64,000 nucleotides of DNA from Hymenopus coronatus (GCA_030762935.1 CM060883.1:29382501-29446500), one strand, 5' to 3'; counted from the stretch's first letter, positions 32,339 to 45,389 are shown. Made by a program: numbers and translations. The notes: generated by a model not told the origin, from the letters alone.

Positions 32339-32737
32339 CCCACTGTTCGTTATAGACCAGCGGTTCTCGAAGTTTCTCAGCTGGCACTCTATTTTATAAC
32401 CTCTTTGTTCGTGTGCTCTCTATAATTTTTACTTACCCTTTAAAATCCTTACATTTGAGAAATAATAGAATAAACAGCATTATTGATAGTCCCACAATTA
32501 GCTTTGGTTGAAAGAATGAAAACTGAAACCTGTAAACATAGCCATACGTTAATAAATTTATTAGTATGAAGTTTAAATGCACGTAAGAAACTTGATTTAA
32601 CATAACTAAAATCGCTATTTCCATAGGAGCAATTTCTAACACTCAACAGTCGTTTATTAAAACCATGTGCTATTATCAAAAACAAACAGGATATCTAAAC
32701 AAAAAGAGATAACATGTTTATAACATTGAGATAAACT

Positions 32738-32830
32738 GAGCGAGGTGGCGCCGCATTAGGAGGTCCCGGTTCGTTCCTTGGCAATGCCAAGTACTTTAAG
32801 AAAATACTGCCTGTTTACCAAGAAACCACA
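32738..32830 (+). repeat. tRNA-like head fragment of an unassigned SINE
   Basis: CTGAGCGAGGTGGCGCCGCA resembles box A and GGTCCCGGTTCGTTCC resembles box B, at roughly tRNA spacing. Only the head is present before an H-repeat starts. Confidence 0.4.
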
Positions 32831-32835
32831 AAAAA

Positions 32836-33653
32836 TCTGATGTGTACCATTCACATGACTTTCTCTATATCCCTGCAACAAATTATTCTTAAAAAGCTTA
32901 TACTTCTATTTACTTTATGCTAATCAGAAAACATGAGCAGAAATAGTCTTATTACTTGCTTTCTTGTAAGTAGAAGCGAAATAAGGGACTACCATAGGTT
33001 AAAGTGATAGTCAAAAGCTGGTTGCTATGTCAATGAAGTTCCTTTGTTTATATGGATCGGAGTTGACGAGTTCCTGTATGAGGAAAATATAAGTTTTTCA
33101 TAGCAGAAACCAAAAAATAAGGAATGTCTAGAAAACAACGAAAAAAAATTATATAACATAAATTGTGTGTTTTAACGTGCTCTACATTTTTTGTGTAGTA
33201 AGTTTTTGTCCATCTCTTACGGTATAGCAGTTTTTCAAAATTCCGTAAAATTCATCCAGAATAAACTACTCTTCAGAGGCTATTCCTAGAAAATTCAAGA
33301 TATACATTTTATTTCTCAGGTAAATATGTTTAATATATGAAATTTTAATCAAAATCGTTGGAGCCATTTTTGAGAAAATAAAAATGTTCGAAAAAAGTTC
33401 TATGTAAAGGGTAGTTGGGAGTGGGGGGATTTTTCTTAAAATCTTCGTGTCGCATCCCTGGAAGATACTAAACTTAAATACCAAGTTTGGTATTTTACCG
33501 AGTTTTCGTTTTCGGACCTTTTTGTGAAAATGCTTTTCTTGGATATTGGGGACCCTAAAACATATATTTCCGGTGAAATTTTGGTATCGAATTTTTGGGT
33601 GGAGTGCAATACCTTCTCTATACACTATGTATAGTAAAAATCAAGGAGAAAGT
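32836..33653 (+). repeat. H-repeat, full length
   Basis: Starts TCTGATGTGTACCATTC and ends in a damaged palindrome with an extra ~15 bp before GAGAAAGT. The CA tract has been lost. Confidence 0.85.
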
Positions 33654-33734
33654 GTCTGATTACGATGTGGGATTCATTATGGATGAAATCATAGATTAAA
33701 TGGAACGATATGTTTTGAACATTTTAGTTTTCTC

Positions 33735-34450
33735 CCTTAGCAGCAGAGAAAGTTAAGCCCATGTTGTTAAAAATGTATGAGCTGCAGAAAGTCAATGCCA
33801 GTACAAATGCAATCTGCCCGAAACTCTTGCCTACTGGTATCGAGTGGCTACGGACCAGGCTCAATACATGGTTTCAGCGTAACGAATTGAAACCTTTATT
33901 TCTTAAGTTGAAGTATGTGACATGTTTTGTTCATGCCCTTCACAGAGTTTGTGAATCCATAAGGATTGAATACGACATCGCAAATCAGTTCATCTCTGCC
34001 CTGAAGAAGGTTCTACTGAAAGCTCCGAGTCGTGTTGTTGGCTACAGGGAAACCACTGGCCTACTCCTTCCAAATTTCTCGATCATTACTCGCTGGGGAT
34101 CTTGGATTAAGTGTGCTGCTATGTTGTATGAGAATTTTGACAAAATTAGATAGTTTGTGCTTTCTTTGGATCCAACTGTCACAGGTGCAATTTCCAAGGC
34201 AGAGCAATTTCTGTTACCGGAGAAAATACATACTTTGCAGGCAGAACTATATTGTGTCCATAGTAATTAGCACCTGACTGCAGCTATTAAACGATTAGAA
34301 GAACAAGGTCTGGAAAAGGAAAAAACAACGGGATATTTTTACTTCCGTAAGGGAGTAGTTAGATGGTTTTGCCAAAGACGAACTTCGATCTAGTCTTCAG
34401 AAGAATCCAGACATTGAAAGAAATTCGCCACATTTGTAGAGTTGCCATTC
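33735..34450 (+). pseudogene. hAT-superfamily transposase remnant (DUF659 / CGGBP1-like type)
   Basis: The first open part (33761-34153) reads LLKMYELQKVNASTNA, then FVHALHRVCESIRIEY, VLLKAPSRV and ITRWGSWIKCAAMLYENFDKI. In hAT-related DUF659 transposases the same order C-x-H-A-L-H-R-V, K-x-x-F/L-x-K-A-P-x-R, ITRWG(T/S)W occurs in the catalytic core. The frame then shifts: bases from 34155 read FVLSLDPTVTGAISKAEQF, and after a stop HLTAAIKRLEEQGL. The N-terminal BED-type zinc finger and the dimerisation tail were not found. Not functional. The flanks are H-repeats and no hAT terminal repeats were seen. Confidence 0.65.
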
Positions 34451-34557
34451 TGAGTGAATTGAAGGTTTGCCCCACTGGTTTTTGTGGATGTCGAAAAAAG
34501 TTTTAGCATCTACAAAGACATTCCATCTCCTAATAGAAACAGCCTTACTTTTAAAAA

Positions 34558-35439
34558 TCTGATGTGTTCCATTCACAACACTTTCTCTACATCGCTGTAA
34601 CAAATTATTGTTAAAAAACAGATTCTTGTATCTACTTTATGATATTCGAGATAAACATTAGCAGAACTTGTCTTACTACTTGCTTCCTTGTAAGTAGAAG
34701 GAACATATGGGAATACACTAGGCTATAACGATAGTCAAATCTTTTAAAAGCGTATTGCAATGTGGTTGAAATCCGTTTCTATGCAGAGCTAGGAGTTTAC
34801 AACTTACCGCCTGAGAAAAGTTTAAATATTTTACATCTGAAAAAAATAATAAGGAATATGCCAGAAATGGTCAATTCCATGAAAAAAAAAAAAAAAAAAA
34901 AGTATATGATATAAATTGTGTGTTTTAACGTGATCTACATTTTTATGAAGTAAATTTTTGTCTATTTCTTAAAGTTTACCAGTAACGCAAAATTCAGCAA
35001 AATTCATTCAGAATAAAGAGGCCCTTAGAGGCTATTCCCCAAAAATTCAAGATATACATTTTATTTGCCATATAAATATCTTTAATATACGGTATTTCAA
35101 TCAAAATTGTTAGAGTAATTTTTAAGAAAATCTATACTTTCAATTTTTTTTCCAAGTAAAGGATATTTTGAGGTGGGAGAATTTTTCCCAAAATCTTCGT
35201 GTCACATCCCTGGAAGATATTTAAGTTAAATACCAAGTTTGGTATTTTACCAACTTCTCGTTTTTGAGTAATCGTATTCACAGACAAACGGACACACATA
35301 CGGACCTTTTTCTAAAAATGTTTTTTTTATGATACAGAGGCCCTAAAACATATATTCCGGTGAAATCTCGGTATCAAATTTTTGGATGGAATGCAATACC
35401 TTCTCTATACACTATGTGTATAGTACGTATAGGGAAGGT
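34558..35439 (+). repeat. H-repeat, full length
   Basis: About 880 bp from TCTGATGTGTTCCATTC to TACGTATAGGGAAGGT, with an A run (about 20 A) near 34880 and only a short CA-rich internal tract. Confidence 0.88.
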
Positions 35440-37179
35440 AAAAATGTAGAGATGCTTAATGTCTTGAAGTACAACAGCTTCATGTTTTTTCTTCTTTTGA
35501 TGAGTGATATTTTAATGTACCAATTTGTAATTCTATAAACTAGAATAGAGGAAAGAGAATTCGTTGAATTAGTTCAATAAACCAGCATCCATTTGCCCCC
35601 CCCCCCTTTTTTTTTTACCTAATTTGAGCACCTTTTCCCTTCCTTTTATCATCTGAAATTTGCACGTAATAATCTTAACCCTACTTATTATAAAGAAATT
35701 ATGCTAGTGTATAACATTAAAGGAAGATGTCACGTGGTCAGGTAGGAAAAACGCAAAATTATACTGTGATATATGACATATAAAAGGAAGATGAGCGGAG
35801 AGGAATATACCACTCAATCTGAAAGTAAGTATAGGGTGCGGCAGTTTCCGTATATAGAAGTCCCGGGTTCCAATCCCGCGTGCAGGATTTTGTTGGCATG
35901 GAATCTTTCTCAGTGTGGTAAGACACAAGTGGTTTTCTTCGAGTTCAAGATTGTTATTGAACTCATTTATTCATTTTCTTCGACCTTTTCTACCATTGAA
36001 CACACATGCATTGCTCCTAAATTTTCCCCTTTTCAGCTACGCTTTACGTGACCGCGCCTATCATTCCTTATTAGGTTTGACCGTCTTCTGATGTATTAAC
36101 TAAACGCTGCTTCTGTCGCGTTCGTTCCCACCTCGGAGTCACCTATCACGTCTTAGCTCAGCAAATCTTCCATGGCTAATGAATTCGACCGTATTAAATA
36201 AACACTATTTCCGTCTCGAGGCCTTATGTGTATATCACATCTTACCGCCGCGAATCTTCCATGGCTAGTGAAAACATGTCGCTCGACCAACAAGAGAAAG
36301 TTTATCTTGCTTTGTTATGTCCACCCTCTGGCAGTGACAGTGACCCTTCGATTCATTGTTCTGGCCTTAACGATAGTATCCTACTTGGATCGACTGTCAA
36401 TTTGTCGTAACTGTGTCCTTATCTTCTTGGACATTTTCTTCGCTCACCATTTCAAATGATTATGTTTGTCCTTTCTTAGTATAATTTATATTATATTGGA
36501 TATAATTTATATCTCCCTTTTAGTGACCTTTTGATCCCGTGACACATGTACCGTCTCAAGGGGAAACAATTTATTGGAAGTTCCCAAGAATTAAACACAA
36601 ACATCTCCATAGTAACGTAAGAAGCTCACACTCACGAAGTCCAGGATTTGATTCCAGGCGACCGCCTTCTTTGGCCATAAGATATATCGAGGGTATCCCC
36701 TGTTCGCAAAGGCGAATGCTGGGGTGGTGTATTCTACCACGGTTCTCATTTCCTCTTTTTACTTTCCTTCTTGTGTTTCAGTGTACTTTCAGGGGTGTCA
36801 GCGGTGTCGGGCAAATGACACAGTTGGTTGGCTTATGAAAAGATTTCTCCCCGTGGCCGCCTGCTCGTCTGCTAGGCTCGCTACGTTACTCTTGGGATTG
36901 TTCTCTAAAAATGCGCGGGCGTTTGACCTGGAAATGTTGGGAATTCTGCGCGTCTGGGACCTCCTCCAGCCCCTTCATCTCATCCCCGTCTTCGGAAGGG
37001 TGTAGTCATAATCGATTCACGGTTGTGTCGCAATGAGTGTCGTGTCCCCCTCCGTTCCAGTACTACCAATCTTACAATAAGTATTGCTGTTTCCAAAACA
37101 GTCGATATTATCCTATTTAAATAGGCACGATTTTCACATATAGGGTATCCACAAAACCTTCCCTTAGCCCACCTCAATA
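35440..37179. other. Low-repeat stretch, no gene supported
   Basis: A box B-like GTCCCGGGTTCCAATCCCG near 35864 and TCCAGGATTTGATTCCAGG near 36639 suggest two decayed tRNA-headed SINEs. ATCTTCCATGGCTA occurs twice (about 36166 and 36248). A GC-richer segment 36780-36980 follows a TTTCAG acceptor-like site but gives no recognisable protein. Confidence 0.4.
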
Positions 37180-37336
37180 TGTAAAGGTAAGTAATATCTG
37201 CCTCACATTCAAGAAGGCCTGAGTTCGAATCTCGGTTAGGGTGAGTTACCTGAATAAGCTTCTCTCTCTCTCTCCACTCGTGTTTCTCCCTTGGGCCCCG
37301 GCTCACTTGAGCAGCATTTTACTGATTTCATCACCG
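37180..37336 (+). repeat. SINE fragment, family S5
   Basis: TCTGCCTCACATTCAAGAAG, box B GAGTTCGAATCTCGG, then GGTGAGTTACCTGAATAAGC and a GGGCCCCGGCTCACTTGAG body like the copies at 14.0 and 21.9 kb. A short (CT)n run lies inside. Confidence 0.55.
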
Positions 37337-37462
37337 TCAGTTATAACTAGAGCTCGATTTTGGGTTCCGAAGTGCACACAGTTACGAACACACTGAGCAG
37401 TCAGCAGTATAAAGAGAGGGGAGGAATTTGTAGCGTAAACATGTGCATGCTGAGATATTCGT

Positions 37463-37817
37463 TTCGTAATCGGCTTACCCTCCCCGTATTTGTAAGATTG
37501 ACACCCCCTAGAACTTACAAACCAATGCCTAGGGGTCAGAAGCCTGTCGGGGAGCCAACAGCACGAAACCACAGAATGGAGAACCTATGGAGGCCCATAG
37601 TCAGACATGAACATGAGGAAGTGGATGATATGAAATGGAAGCGAAATTGATGATAGGAAAGGTGATACTGGAGCAATTGATGGAATGAATGGCTGGAGAA
37701 ACCGGAGGACCCGGAAAAAAACCGCCCAAACGCCGCTTCATCCACTATTAATACCACAGGTGCGGGTGTTCGGGAACGAACCCGGGCCGCCTAGATGGGA
37801 GGCGAGGGGTCTAACCA
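37463..37817 (-). repeat. tRNA-derived SINE, long S2 variant
   Basis: On the minus strand, a diverged head (TAGACCCCTCGCCTCCCATC, box B GGGTTCGTTCCCG) is followed by an extended body shared with 54.45-54.80 kb: ATTCTGTGGTTTCGTGC, CTTCTGACCCCTAGGCA and GGGGTGTCAATCTTAC. Two copies with the same extension define a subfamily distinct from the short S2. Confidence 0.65.
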
Positions 37818-38016
37818 CACTGAGATATACTCTTCCTAAAGTAACTCAGTATTGACATTATATGTCATCGTTCTAATTCATAAAGTAATAACACAATAAA
37901 ACAATTATTTCATAATATGATTATTAAATAAAAACGCCTAGTACTTTTATAAATAAAAATATAAAGCTTGGTACAAAAAATCAGGATTATAACGTGGAGA
38001 GCTTTTAAAAAAAAAA

Positions 38017-38874
38017 TTGATGTGCACCATTCACATGACTGTCTCTATATCTCTGCAATAAATTATTTTTAAAAAGCTTATACTTCTATTTATGTTATGC
38101 TAATCAGAAAAAAATTAGCAGAAATAGTCTTATTACTTGCTTCCTTGTAAGTAGAAGCGAAATAAGGGACTACCATAGGTTAAAGTGATAGTCAAAAGCT
38201 GGTTGCTATGTGACTGAAATTCCTTTGTTTATATGGATAGGAGTTGACAAGTTCCTGTATGAGAAAAGTTTTCGTTTTTCATAGCAGAAACCAAAAATAA
38301 GGAATGTCTCAAAAACGACGAACTCCACGAAAAAAATGTATATAACATAAATTGTGTGTTTTAACGTGATCTACATTTTTGTGCAGTAAGTTTTTGTCCA
38401 TCTCTTACGGTTTAGCAGTTATTCAAAATTCAGTAAAATCCATCCAGAATAAACTACTCTTCAGAGGCTATTCCCAGAAAATTCAAGATATACATTTTAT
38501 TTGTCAGGTAAATAGATTTAATATACGAAATTTTAATTAAAATCGTTAGAGCCATTTTTGAGAAAATCAAAATTTTCGAAAAAAGTTCCATGTAAAGGGT
38601 AGTTTGGGGTGGGAGGATTTTTCTCAAAATCTTCGTGTCGCATCTCTGGAAGATACTAAACTTAAATACCACGTTTGGTATTTTAGCTACTTTTCGTTTT
38701 TGAGTTATCGTGTTCACAGACATACGGACACACACGGACCTTTTTCTGAAAATACTTTTTTTGGATACAGGGGACCCTAAAACATATATTTCCGGTGAAA
38801 TCTCGGTATCGAATTTTTTGGTGGAGTGCAATACCTTCTCTATACACTATGTACATAGTGCGTATAGAGAAAGT
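38017..38874 (+). repeat. H-repeat, full length
   Basis: About 858 bp. Start slightly altered (TTGATGTGCACC), intact palindrome ACTATGTACATAGT and GAGAAAGT at the end. A second copy follows within 65 bp in the same direction. Confidence 0.87.
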
Positions 38875-38938
38875 AATAAAAATATACATCTTGTTACAAA
38901 AAATCAGAATAATAATGTGGAAAACTTTGAAAAAAAAA

Positions 38939-39363
38939 TCTGATGTGCACCATTCACATGATTGTCTCTACGTCTCTGAAACAAATTATTGCTAAAAAGC
39001 TCATTCTTCTATCTATTTAATTTAGCAGAAACGGTTTTATTACTTAGTTCCTTTATAAGTATAAAGGAAATAAGGAAATGCACTAGGCTAAAGCGACAGT
39101 CAAATGTTTTAAAATGTGGCTGCTATGAGATTGAAATCCGTTTCTTTGTGTGGCCAAGAGTTAACAGGTCCCCGTATGAGAAAAGTGTTTTAAAGCTGAA
39201 ATCAATAACAAGGAATATCTCTAAAACGGTTAACTCCACGAAAAAAAATATATACATAAATTGTCTGCTTTATCGTGATCTACGTTGTTTTGTGAAACAA
39301 GTTTTTGTCTATCTCTTACGGTTTACCAATTATGCAAAATTTCGCAAATTTCACCCAGAAAGG
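38939..39363 (+). repeat. H-repeat, 5' half
   Basis: TCTGATGTGCACCATTC start, broken off near the TTCACCCAGAA block. Its start shares TGTGCACC with the copy just upstream, which hints at a local tandem duplication. Confidence 0.75.
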
Positions 39364-39416
39364 TGAATGGATTACAATGGACTTTAAGTGAGTTTAGTTA
39401 ATTAATGTTCATTGTT

Positions 39417-40263
39417 ACTTTCTCTACACGTACTAAGCACATAGTGTATAGAGAAGGTATTGGATTCCACCCAAAAATTCGATATCGAGATTTCACCGGG
39501 AATACATGTTTTGGGTCCCCTGAAACCATAAATTAATTCCGCGTGCGCGCGCACGTGTGTGTGTGTCTGTCTATCTGTGGACAGCATGGCTCAAAAACGA
39601 AAAGTCCATTAAATACCTACCTTGTTATTTAAGTTGAGTATCTTCCAAGAATGCGACACGAAGATGTTCAAGAAAATCCCACACCCCTAACTACCCTTTA
39701 TATGGACACATTTTCGAAAATTTTGATTTTCTCAAAAATAGCTATAACGATTTTGATTAAAATATCGTACATCAAAGACATTTACCTGACAAATAAAATG
39801 TACATCTTCAATTTTCTGGGAACAGCCTCTGAAGACTACTTAATTCTGGATGAATGTTACGGAATTTTTTATAACTGGTAAACCGTAAGAGATAGACAAA
39901 AACTTACTTAACAGAAAATGTAGAGCACGTTAAAATACACAATTTATGTTGTATGAAGTGGATCGTTTTTTTAAGATATTCCTTGTTATTGGTTTCGGCT
40001 TTAAAATACTTATACTTTTCTCATACAGGAATTTGTCGACTCCTGTCCATACAAACAAAGGAACCAGTCAAATTGCAACCAGTTTTTGACTATCACTTTA
40101 ACCTGTGGTACTCCCTTATTTCGCTTCTACCTACAAGGAAGCAAGTCATAAGGCTATTCCTGCTATTTGTTTCTCGAGTAGCATAAAGTAAATAGAAGCA
40201 TAAACTTTTTAACAGTAATTTGTTACAGAGATATAGAGAAAGTTATGTGAATAGAACACATCA
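39417..40263 (-). repeat. H-repeat, full length
   Basis: Complete reverse copy of about 847 bp from ACTTTCTCTACACGTACT to ACACATCA, with a mixed CG/TG tract near 39541. Confidence 0.88.
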
Positions 40264-43200
40264 TGTTTTGTTTGTTTTTCTTCAAATCTCTTCACATTAT
40301 TATCCTGAAGCACTAGTGTGTAAGGCCCACATACTTGTACTTCAAAGAGTGATCCTGGCAAATACGTATTATGAAAACAAACGGCTCTAGCTTTCAGGTA
40401 AACGGACAAAGGGCGGTTACCTACTCCAAAGACTACTTATGGCTCGGACAGTTATGAGTTTTCTCTTAAAAGTGAAACACACGTATTTTGAACTAACTAC
40501 TAGTACACTGTACTTTTATCTTAATCATTTTATAATCATCCTAATAGTGAACTCTCGACAACTCACTGTGAATATAAACAAGAACTTGCTGTTAAATGTA
40601 CAAACGTGTCATTTAGTATTACGAGTTAAAACAGTAAAAGGTACTTCTTGTCTCGCCGTTTAACTTTATCAATAATCACTGTTTCTTGTTTAACTTTATC
40701 TATAGTCCTTTGATATAGGTCGTGAGGTGATACATGAATAAACCTTGCACTTAGGGGAAGCTGCTTTCCTTCCCTCCCTTACTGCAACTGCTGAGAGGGA
40801 GAACTATAGGTGCCAGCTTGGCGCGAATGACTAAACACAACCATACCAGCGTGCAGCGTTAAACAATTCCACCTTTTCTATTGGATGTTCCTCTCTCCTT
40901 TTCACCTTATATTTGAAAAAAATAATAAAAAATAAACAAAACAAGGTCACCTAAAAAGCTTCAAATTAGGGTTTCTTCATCTATCAGTTTTAAAGGAATG
41001 AACTGGAGAAGCAATGCTCTATGGTAAGCTAGTAGTTTTTCACAGAATGCATTACCATTTAAACATGTGTATTAATTTTAAAGCATGGTATATTTTTGCA
41101 CTACAAGCAAAAAGAAACTGATATGTTCAGAAAAAAAAAAAAGTGTTAACACCTGAAACAAATACAGTTCACATGACAGTAATTGTTGGCACATACATCG
41201 TTATAGCGAAATCACTTTGCTCACTATTAAGTTAATTTTTATTCATATATAATGTCATTAATAATATGTAGAGTATGAGACATAGTGTTTTGCTTAAAAA
41301 GGAATATCGATTTGTTTTTTTTTTTTTGGTTGCGACCCAACTTATCACACAATGAGTTGGCAACCAGGAAGATGACCAAACAATAATCAATATTATTGTA
41401 CTCACCAAATGTTTCTACAGCTCTACAATCCCGTTCACCATGATCTTCATAACCAGTATGCTAAGGATACCGTCGGCATCACTGTCTTCCATGTTAACAA
41501 TAATCTGCAAGTATTCATTTGCATAAACACTATCCCTTCAAATCACATACTGTTACAGAATGCCGCACTAAAACTAGCGCGTGCTTCACTCCTTCGTAGA
41601 CAGAAACGTTATGACTTCTGCGCATACGTTTCGACGCAACTTCTCCTAACATCAGCCCTTCAGGTAGGGAGTGGTCTCTGCGCAACTTCCGATGTTGCTC
41701 TAGTCTCGCCTAACGAGCTGTAGTTTTTGATAGTATTCTTGCCTCTGTTGTCTTCATCAGTTCCTTGTTTCCATCCTCAAGATCACTAACACTAAACTGC
41801 CTCTAAAAGATATTACATGGTCATCAGATTAAGCGCCCACGTTTTAACGGCGCTTGCGTCGCTGTCGCGCATCGCTTCCTTCCCGACACTTTTCCCTGAC
41901 GCGTACTGTATTATTCATCAAAACGAATAGGATGAAAGGAAAGTTAATTCGAACCACTAGTACTTCATAATTTTTTTTTCCTTACCTTTTCAAAGAAAAT
42001 GCTGGAAATTCTTTCGGCATTGTAACGTCTTAAGAGATTATTAAAAACATGTTGCCTTCTACTTGGGATAAGTTGGTTATTTCCTCCCGTGTATTATTTT
42101 ATAGTTCTTGTAATATTAGGGGTTTAGATTTATACACGTTGTCCCTTTTTCGTGATGACCCATAGCTCATTTCTGCTTGCTGTGCTAACTCCGAGAGACC
42201 TTTTTGGCGAATGTTTTAAACGCACACCAATATCATTAATCTTTTTCTATGCTAAAACCTGATATTTTCAATTTTTTCCCGGTCTAACACATACCGTACT
42301 TATTTCTGGACTATTTATGTGCCGTTTATATTTTTCAGAACATGATAACCCTCTGCTAAAGGCAGCGTGATTTTAAAGTTTGAGATTAGGAGGTGTGCGG
42401 TTGGAAACCAACCCTCGCTGTTGCCAAGTCTTCCACTCACTCGTTCCTTAACTGAATCGCGAAACTCGGCTTGCCAGCAGAGTCTTCAATCTCCAGGAAA
42501 CAGAAACTTTACTGTGTTGCCTCTTGTCCCTAGTAAAGGATATCTTTTGTTTGCTAATGGTTATTGCCCAGTGGCAGAGGGAGCGGTCCCGTTTGAAGGC
42601 CATCATGTTTTGGAGACAGCTATATCATGAATATCAGGAAAGCGTTCGCGAAGTGCTCTACGACAGAGGTAGATTCGTGTTTTATAAAGTAGCAAAGAAT
42701 GCAAACTCTTGTTCTGCAATATATTCGGCTGCAAAAGTGAAAACCACCAAAGAACGTTCTCTGTTGCCATTTTAATCATATCCATGGCATGAAGACCACA
42801 CCATATGTGATACAATAGCGGGAACTATAATTTCAGCAGGCGAGTTGCGCGCGCCCGAGATCTATGTGCCGTTAACAGCTTAGCGCTTAATGTGATGGCA
42901 CCGTATTAGCGTTTTATGTACTCCAGCTTATTTTAGCAGTCATTTCCTTTTATTCATTGTCTCTTATGACGAACCTGTATGCAGGAAGAATAAACAAATA
43001 ACTAAAGGTTCTTTAGCAGGGTTTCGTAAGACACGGAATACCTTAATGACACGGAGCGTCCGAAGCTATCTGCGTAACTTCCAATTGCGCGGCTTAAATC
43101 CCGAGTAGCCGCCTAATCCAAGCTGACGAGTTTGTTTATGTATTAAACAACGGGGGTTATCTGAAGACTTTTTCTGTCTCTAAACGTCAGCCTAAAAGAC

Positions 43201-43626
43201 TCACTGTGTAACCCAATTGAGATTTCCTAGCATCGAATTCCAAACTCTGTGCCCTTGACGAGCTCCAGAGCTTGGTTCCAATACCGGGTTCGAATCCTTA
43301 ACATTCCCAAACTCCAATTAAACGGGCAATCATACAAAATATGTGAAGCTGATTTTCCATCTTGTTTACATAGTCAACAAATTGGATCTTTCTGATACAT
43401 CCCCACCGTATGTAGATGTTTCCTGAAATGACCATGTCCAGTTCATTGTTTTAAGCCTTCAGCTATTTACTGGTAAGAGAGCTCTAGATAAGACGTCGTT
43501 AGGGATTCTAACTGGTCTTCTAGCTAGTCTTTGTCCTGAGTAAGTTTACCACCTAGCTTTGACAGTACTAAAACTTACCTGACCATAGTTTCTGGTCCAC
43601 AAAACGGAGCTTCTGCTCCCTTTTTC
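40264..43626. other. Low-repeat stretch, largely unassigned
   Basis: About 3.3 kb without H-repeats or SINE bodies. A box B-like CGGGTTCGAATCC lies near 43288. A weak exon candidate is listed separately. Nothing else is supported. Confidence 0.4.
41421..41511 (+). CDS. Possible short internal exon, unidentified
   Basis: Follows the acceptor-like TGTTTCTACAG and could end at a donor-like CAA/GTATTC. The open frame reads LYNPVHHDLHNQYAKDTVGI and then TVFHVNNNLQ, a protein-like composition unusual for this AT-rich DNA. The frame stays open to 41723, so the donor is optional. No neighbouring exon was found and I do not recognise the family. Confidence 0.25.
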
Positions 43627-44102
43627 ACTTTCTCTGCGAGTACTATATAGATAATGTATGGAGAGGATATTGCATTGCCCCCAAAAATTGGATACAGAGA
43701 TTTCACCTAAAGTATATGTTTTGAGACTCCCTTTATAAAAAATTAGAAAAAAATCATTGTGTGTGTGTCTATGGAACAAAACACCTAAAGTCCGTTAAAA
43801 ACTAAACTTTGTATTTATATTTAGTACCTTCCAAGGATGAGACATGAGGATTTTCAAAAAAATCTCCCACCTCAAACTACTGCTAACATGGAAAAGTTTT
43901 TTAAAATGTTGTTTTTCTCAAAAATGGCTGTAACGATTTTGATTAAAAGGTATTTACATGACAAATAAAATTTATATATTGAATTTTCTAGGAATAGTCA
44001 CAGAAGACCTACTTATTCAATTGTTGATATAGCGACCATCTTTTAAAAGATATGACGCTTTAGCCCTATTTCTCTTCTGCTTACAAGGAGTCAATTACGA
44101 GT

Positions 44103-45351
44103 CAAGGGGTCGACTGATAAGTCCCGGGTCTCACACAGATATGGCGCCAGTTAGACGGTAGCATCGTATAATTTAACTCTAGATTAGCTTGTATTCATAG
44201 TTACAGGTCAATTAGATTTCGAATTACAGCATTTTAAACAAGACAACTAGAGTTTTCACGAAAATGGAGGAAAAAACGATCAGTGATTAAATACTTTCCT
44301 TTGAAAGGCTTAACACCTAAAGAAATCAAACAGAAAATGGACAGTACATTGAAAGACTCTGCCTCTTCATATTCAATGATTAAAAGGTGGCTTGCAGAAT
44401 TTAGAATGGGACGTACGAGCACTAGTGATGAGCCTCGCTCTGGACGTCCTGTAGAAGTGACAACTCCAGAGATCATTGAAAAAAAGCATCGTTTAGTGCT
44501 TGAAGACTGCAGATTAAAGTTGTTTGAGATAGCAGAGGCTGTAAAAATATCAAAAGAACGTGCAAGTAATATTTTAAGTAATGTTTTGGGCTTTCACAAG
44601 GTCTGTGCAAGATGGGTGCCACGTTTGTTGACACCTGATCCAAAGATGCAAAGAAAAACTGTTTCTTTTAAGAATTTGAGCTCTATCGTAAAATCACAAT
44701 GAATTTTTGAGACGGTTTATTACCGTGGATGAAACTTGGATATATCACTACACTCCAAAAAGTAAATCACAGTCAAAACGTTGAATTGCGCCGGTGAACC
44801 AACTCCAAAAAAGGCAAAGTCAATTTTGTCAGCTAACAAGGTTATGGCGAGTGTTTTCTGGGATGCACAGGGAATTATTTTTATTGATTACTTGACAAAG
44901 GGTAAAAGTATCACTGGTGACTACTACGCAAGTTTACTGCAACGTTTGAGTGATGAGCTGAAAAGAAAAAGACCTCATTTGGCAAAAAAGAAAATCTTGT
45001 TTCATTCAGTCATTGCAATGGGAAAAATGTGCGAATTAAAGTTGGAATTGCTTGAACATGCACCCTATTCACCAGATCTAGCACCCAGTGACTACCACCT
45101 GTTCCCAAACCTCAAAACATTTCTTGGAGGGCGAATATTTCACAGCAACGAGGAGGTCATTCATGCGATAAAAAACTACTTTGAGGATCTTGATAAATCG
45201 CACTACAGAGATGGTTTAATTAAATTAGAACACCGATATGACAAACATATTAACCTTTCTGGAGATTTGATGAGAAATAAAGCAAAAAAAAAAAAAAAAA
45301 AAGTTAATGCTGTTTTCATTGAGAGGCGCGGGACTTTTCAACGGACCCTAG
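44103..45351 (+). mobile_element. Mariner element A (full span, inactive)
   Basis: Ends are inverted repeats: CAAGGGGTCGACTGATAAGT at left matches the reverse complement of the right end (AAAAGTCCCGCGCCTC and GGGACTTTTC-CGGACCCT) with several differences. A TA follows the right end; the left flank reads GT rather than TA. It sits inside an H-repeat. The same terminal sequence borders mariner B at 60.5-61.6 kb. Confidence 0.85.
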
Positions 45352-45389
45352 TAGTAAGGTCGTTTCTGCTAAATGCTTATATCGATTAG
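44264..45389 (+). pseudogene. Mariner transposase A, frameshifted, second catalytic Asp deleted
   Basis: The natural start is probably the ATG at 44264 (ATGGAGG). A deletion of about 5 bases right after it shifts the frame relative to copy B. The readable N-terminal part (44283-44702) contains the paired helix-turn-helix ([22 protein letters not shown]-like MIKRWLAEF), the GRPVEV linker and WVPRLL. A second frameshift near 44690 precedes VDETW, whose Asp (codon 44728) is the first catalytic residue. From 44781 the frame is open again: KAKSILSANKVMASVFWDAQ, then FH joined directly to SVIAMGKM. The eight residues that hold the second Asp (QDNAPAHR in relatives) are gone. The third Asp, in PDLAPSDYH (codon 45090), is kept. 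The last residues run through an A run and past the right terminal repeat. No activity is possible. Confidence 0.88.

Noticed and set aside
33266..33625. Recurrent ~70-140 codon frames in H-repeats (e.g. with ILIKISYIKxIYL and ILNFLGIASE)
   Set aside because: The same frame recurs in many H-repeat copies because the DNA is repeated. It is interrupted or shifted in others, has no ATG at a fixed place and shows no domain.
44103..45389. Active mariner transposase split by one sequencing error
   Set aside because: At least two frameshifts plus deletion of the second catalytic Asp block; one error cannot explain this.
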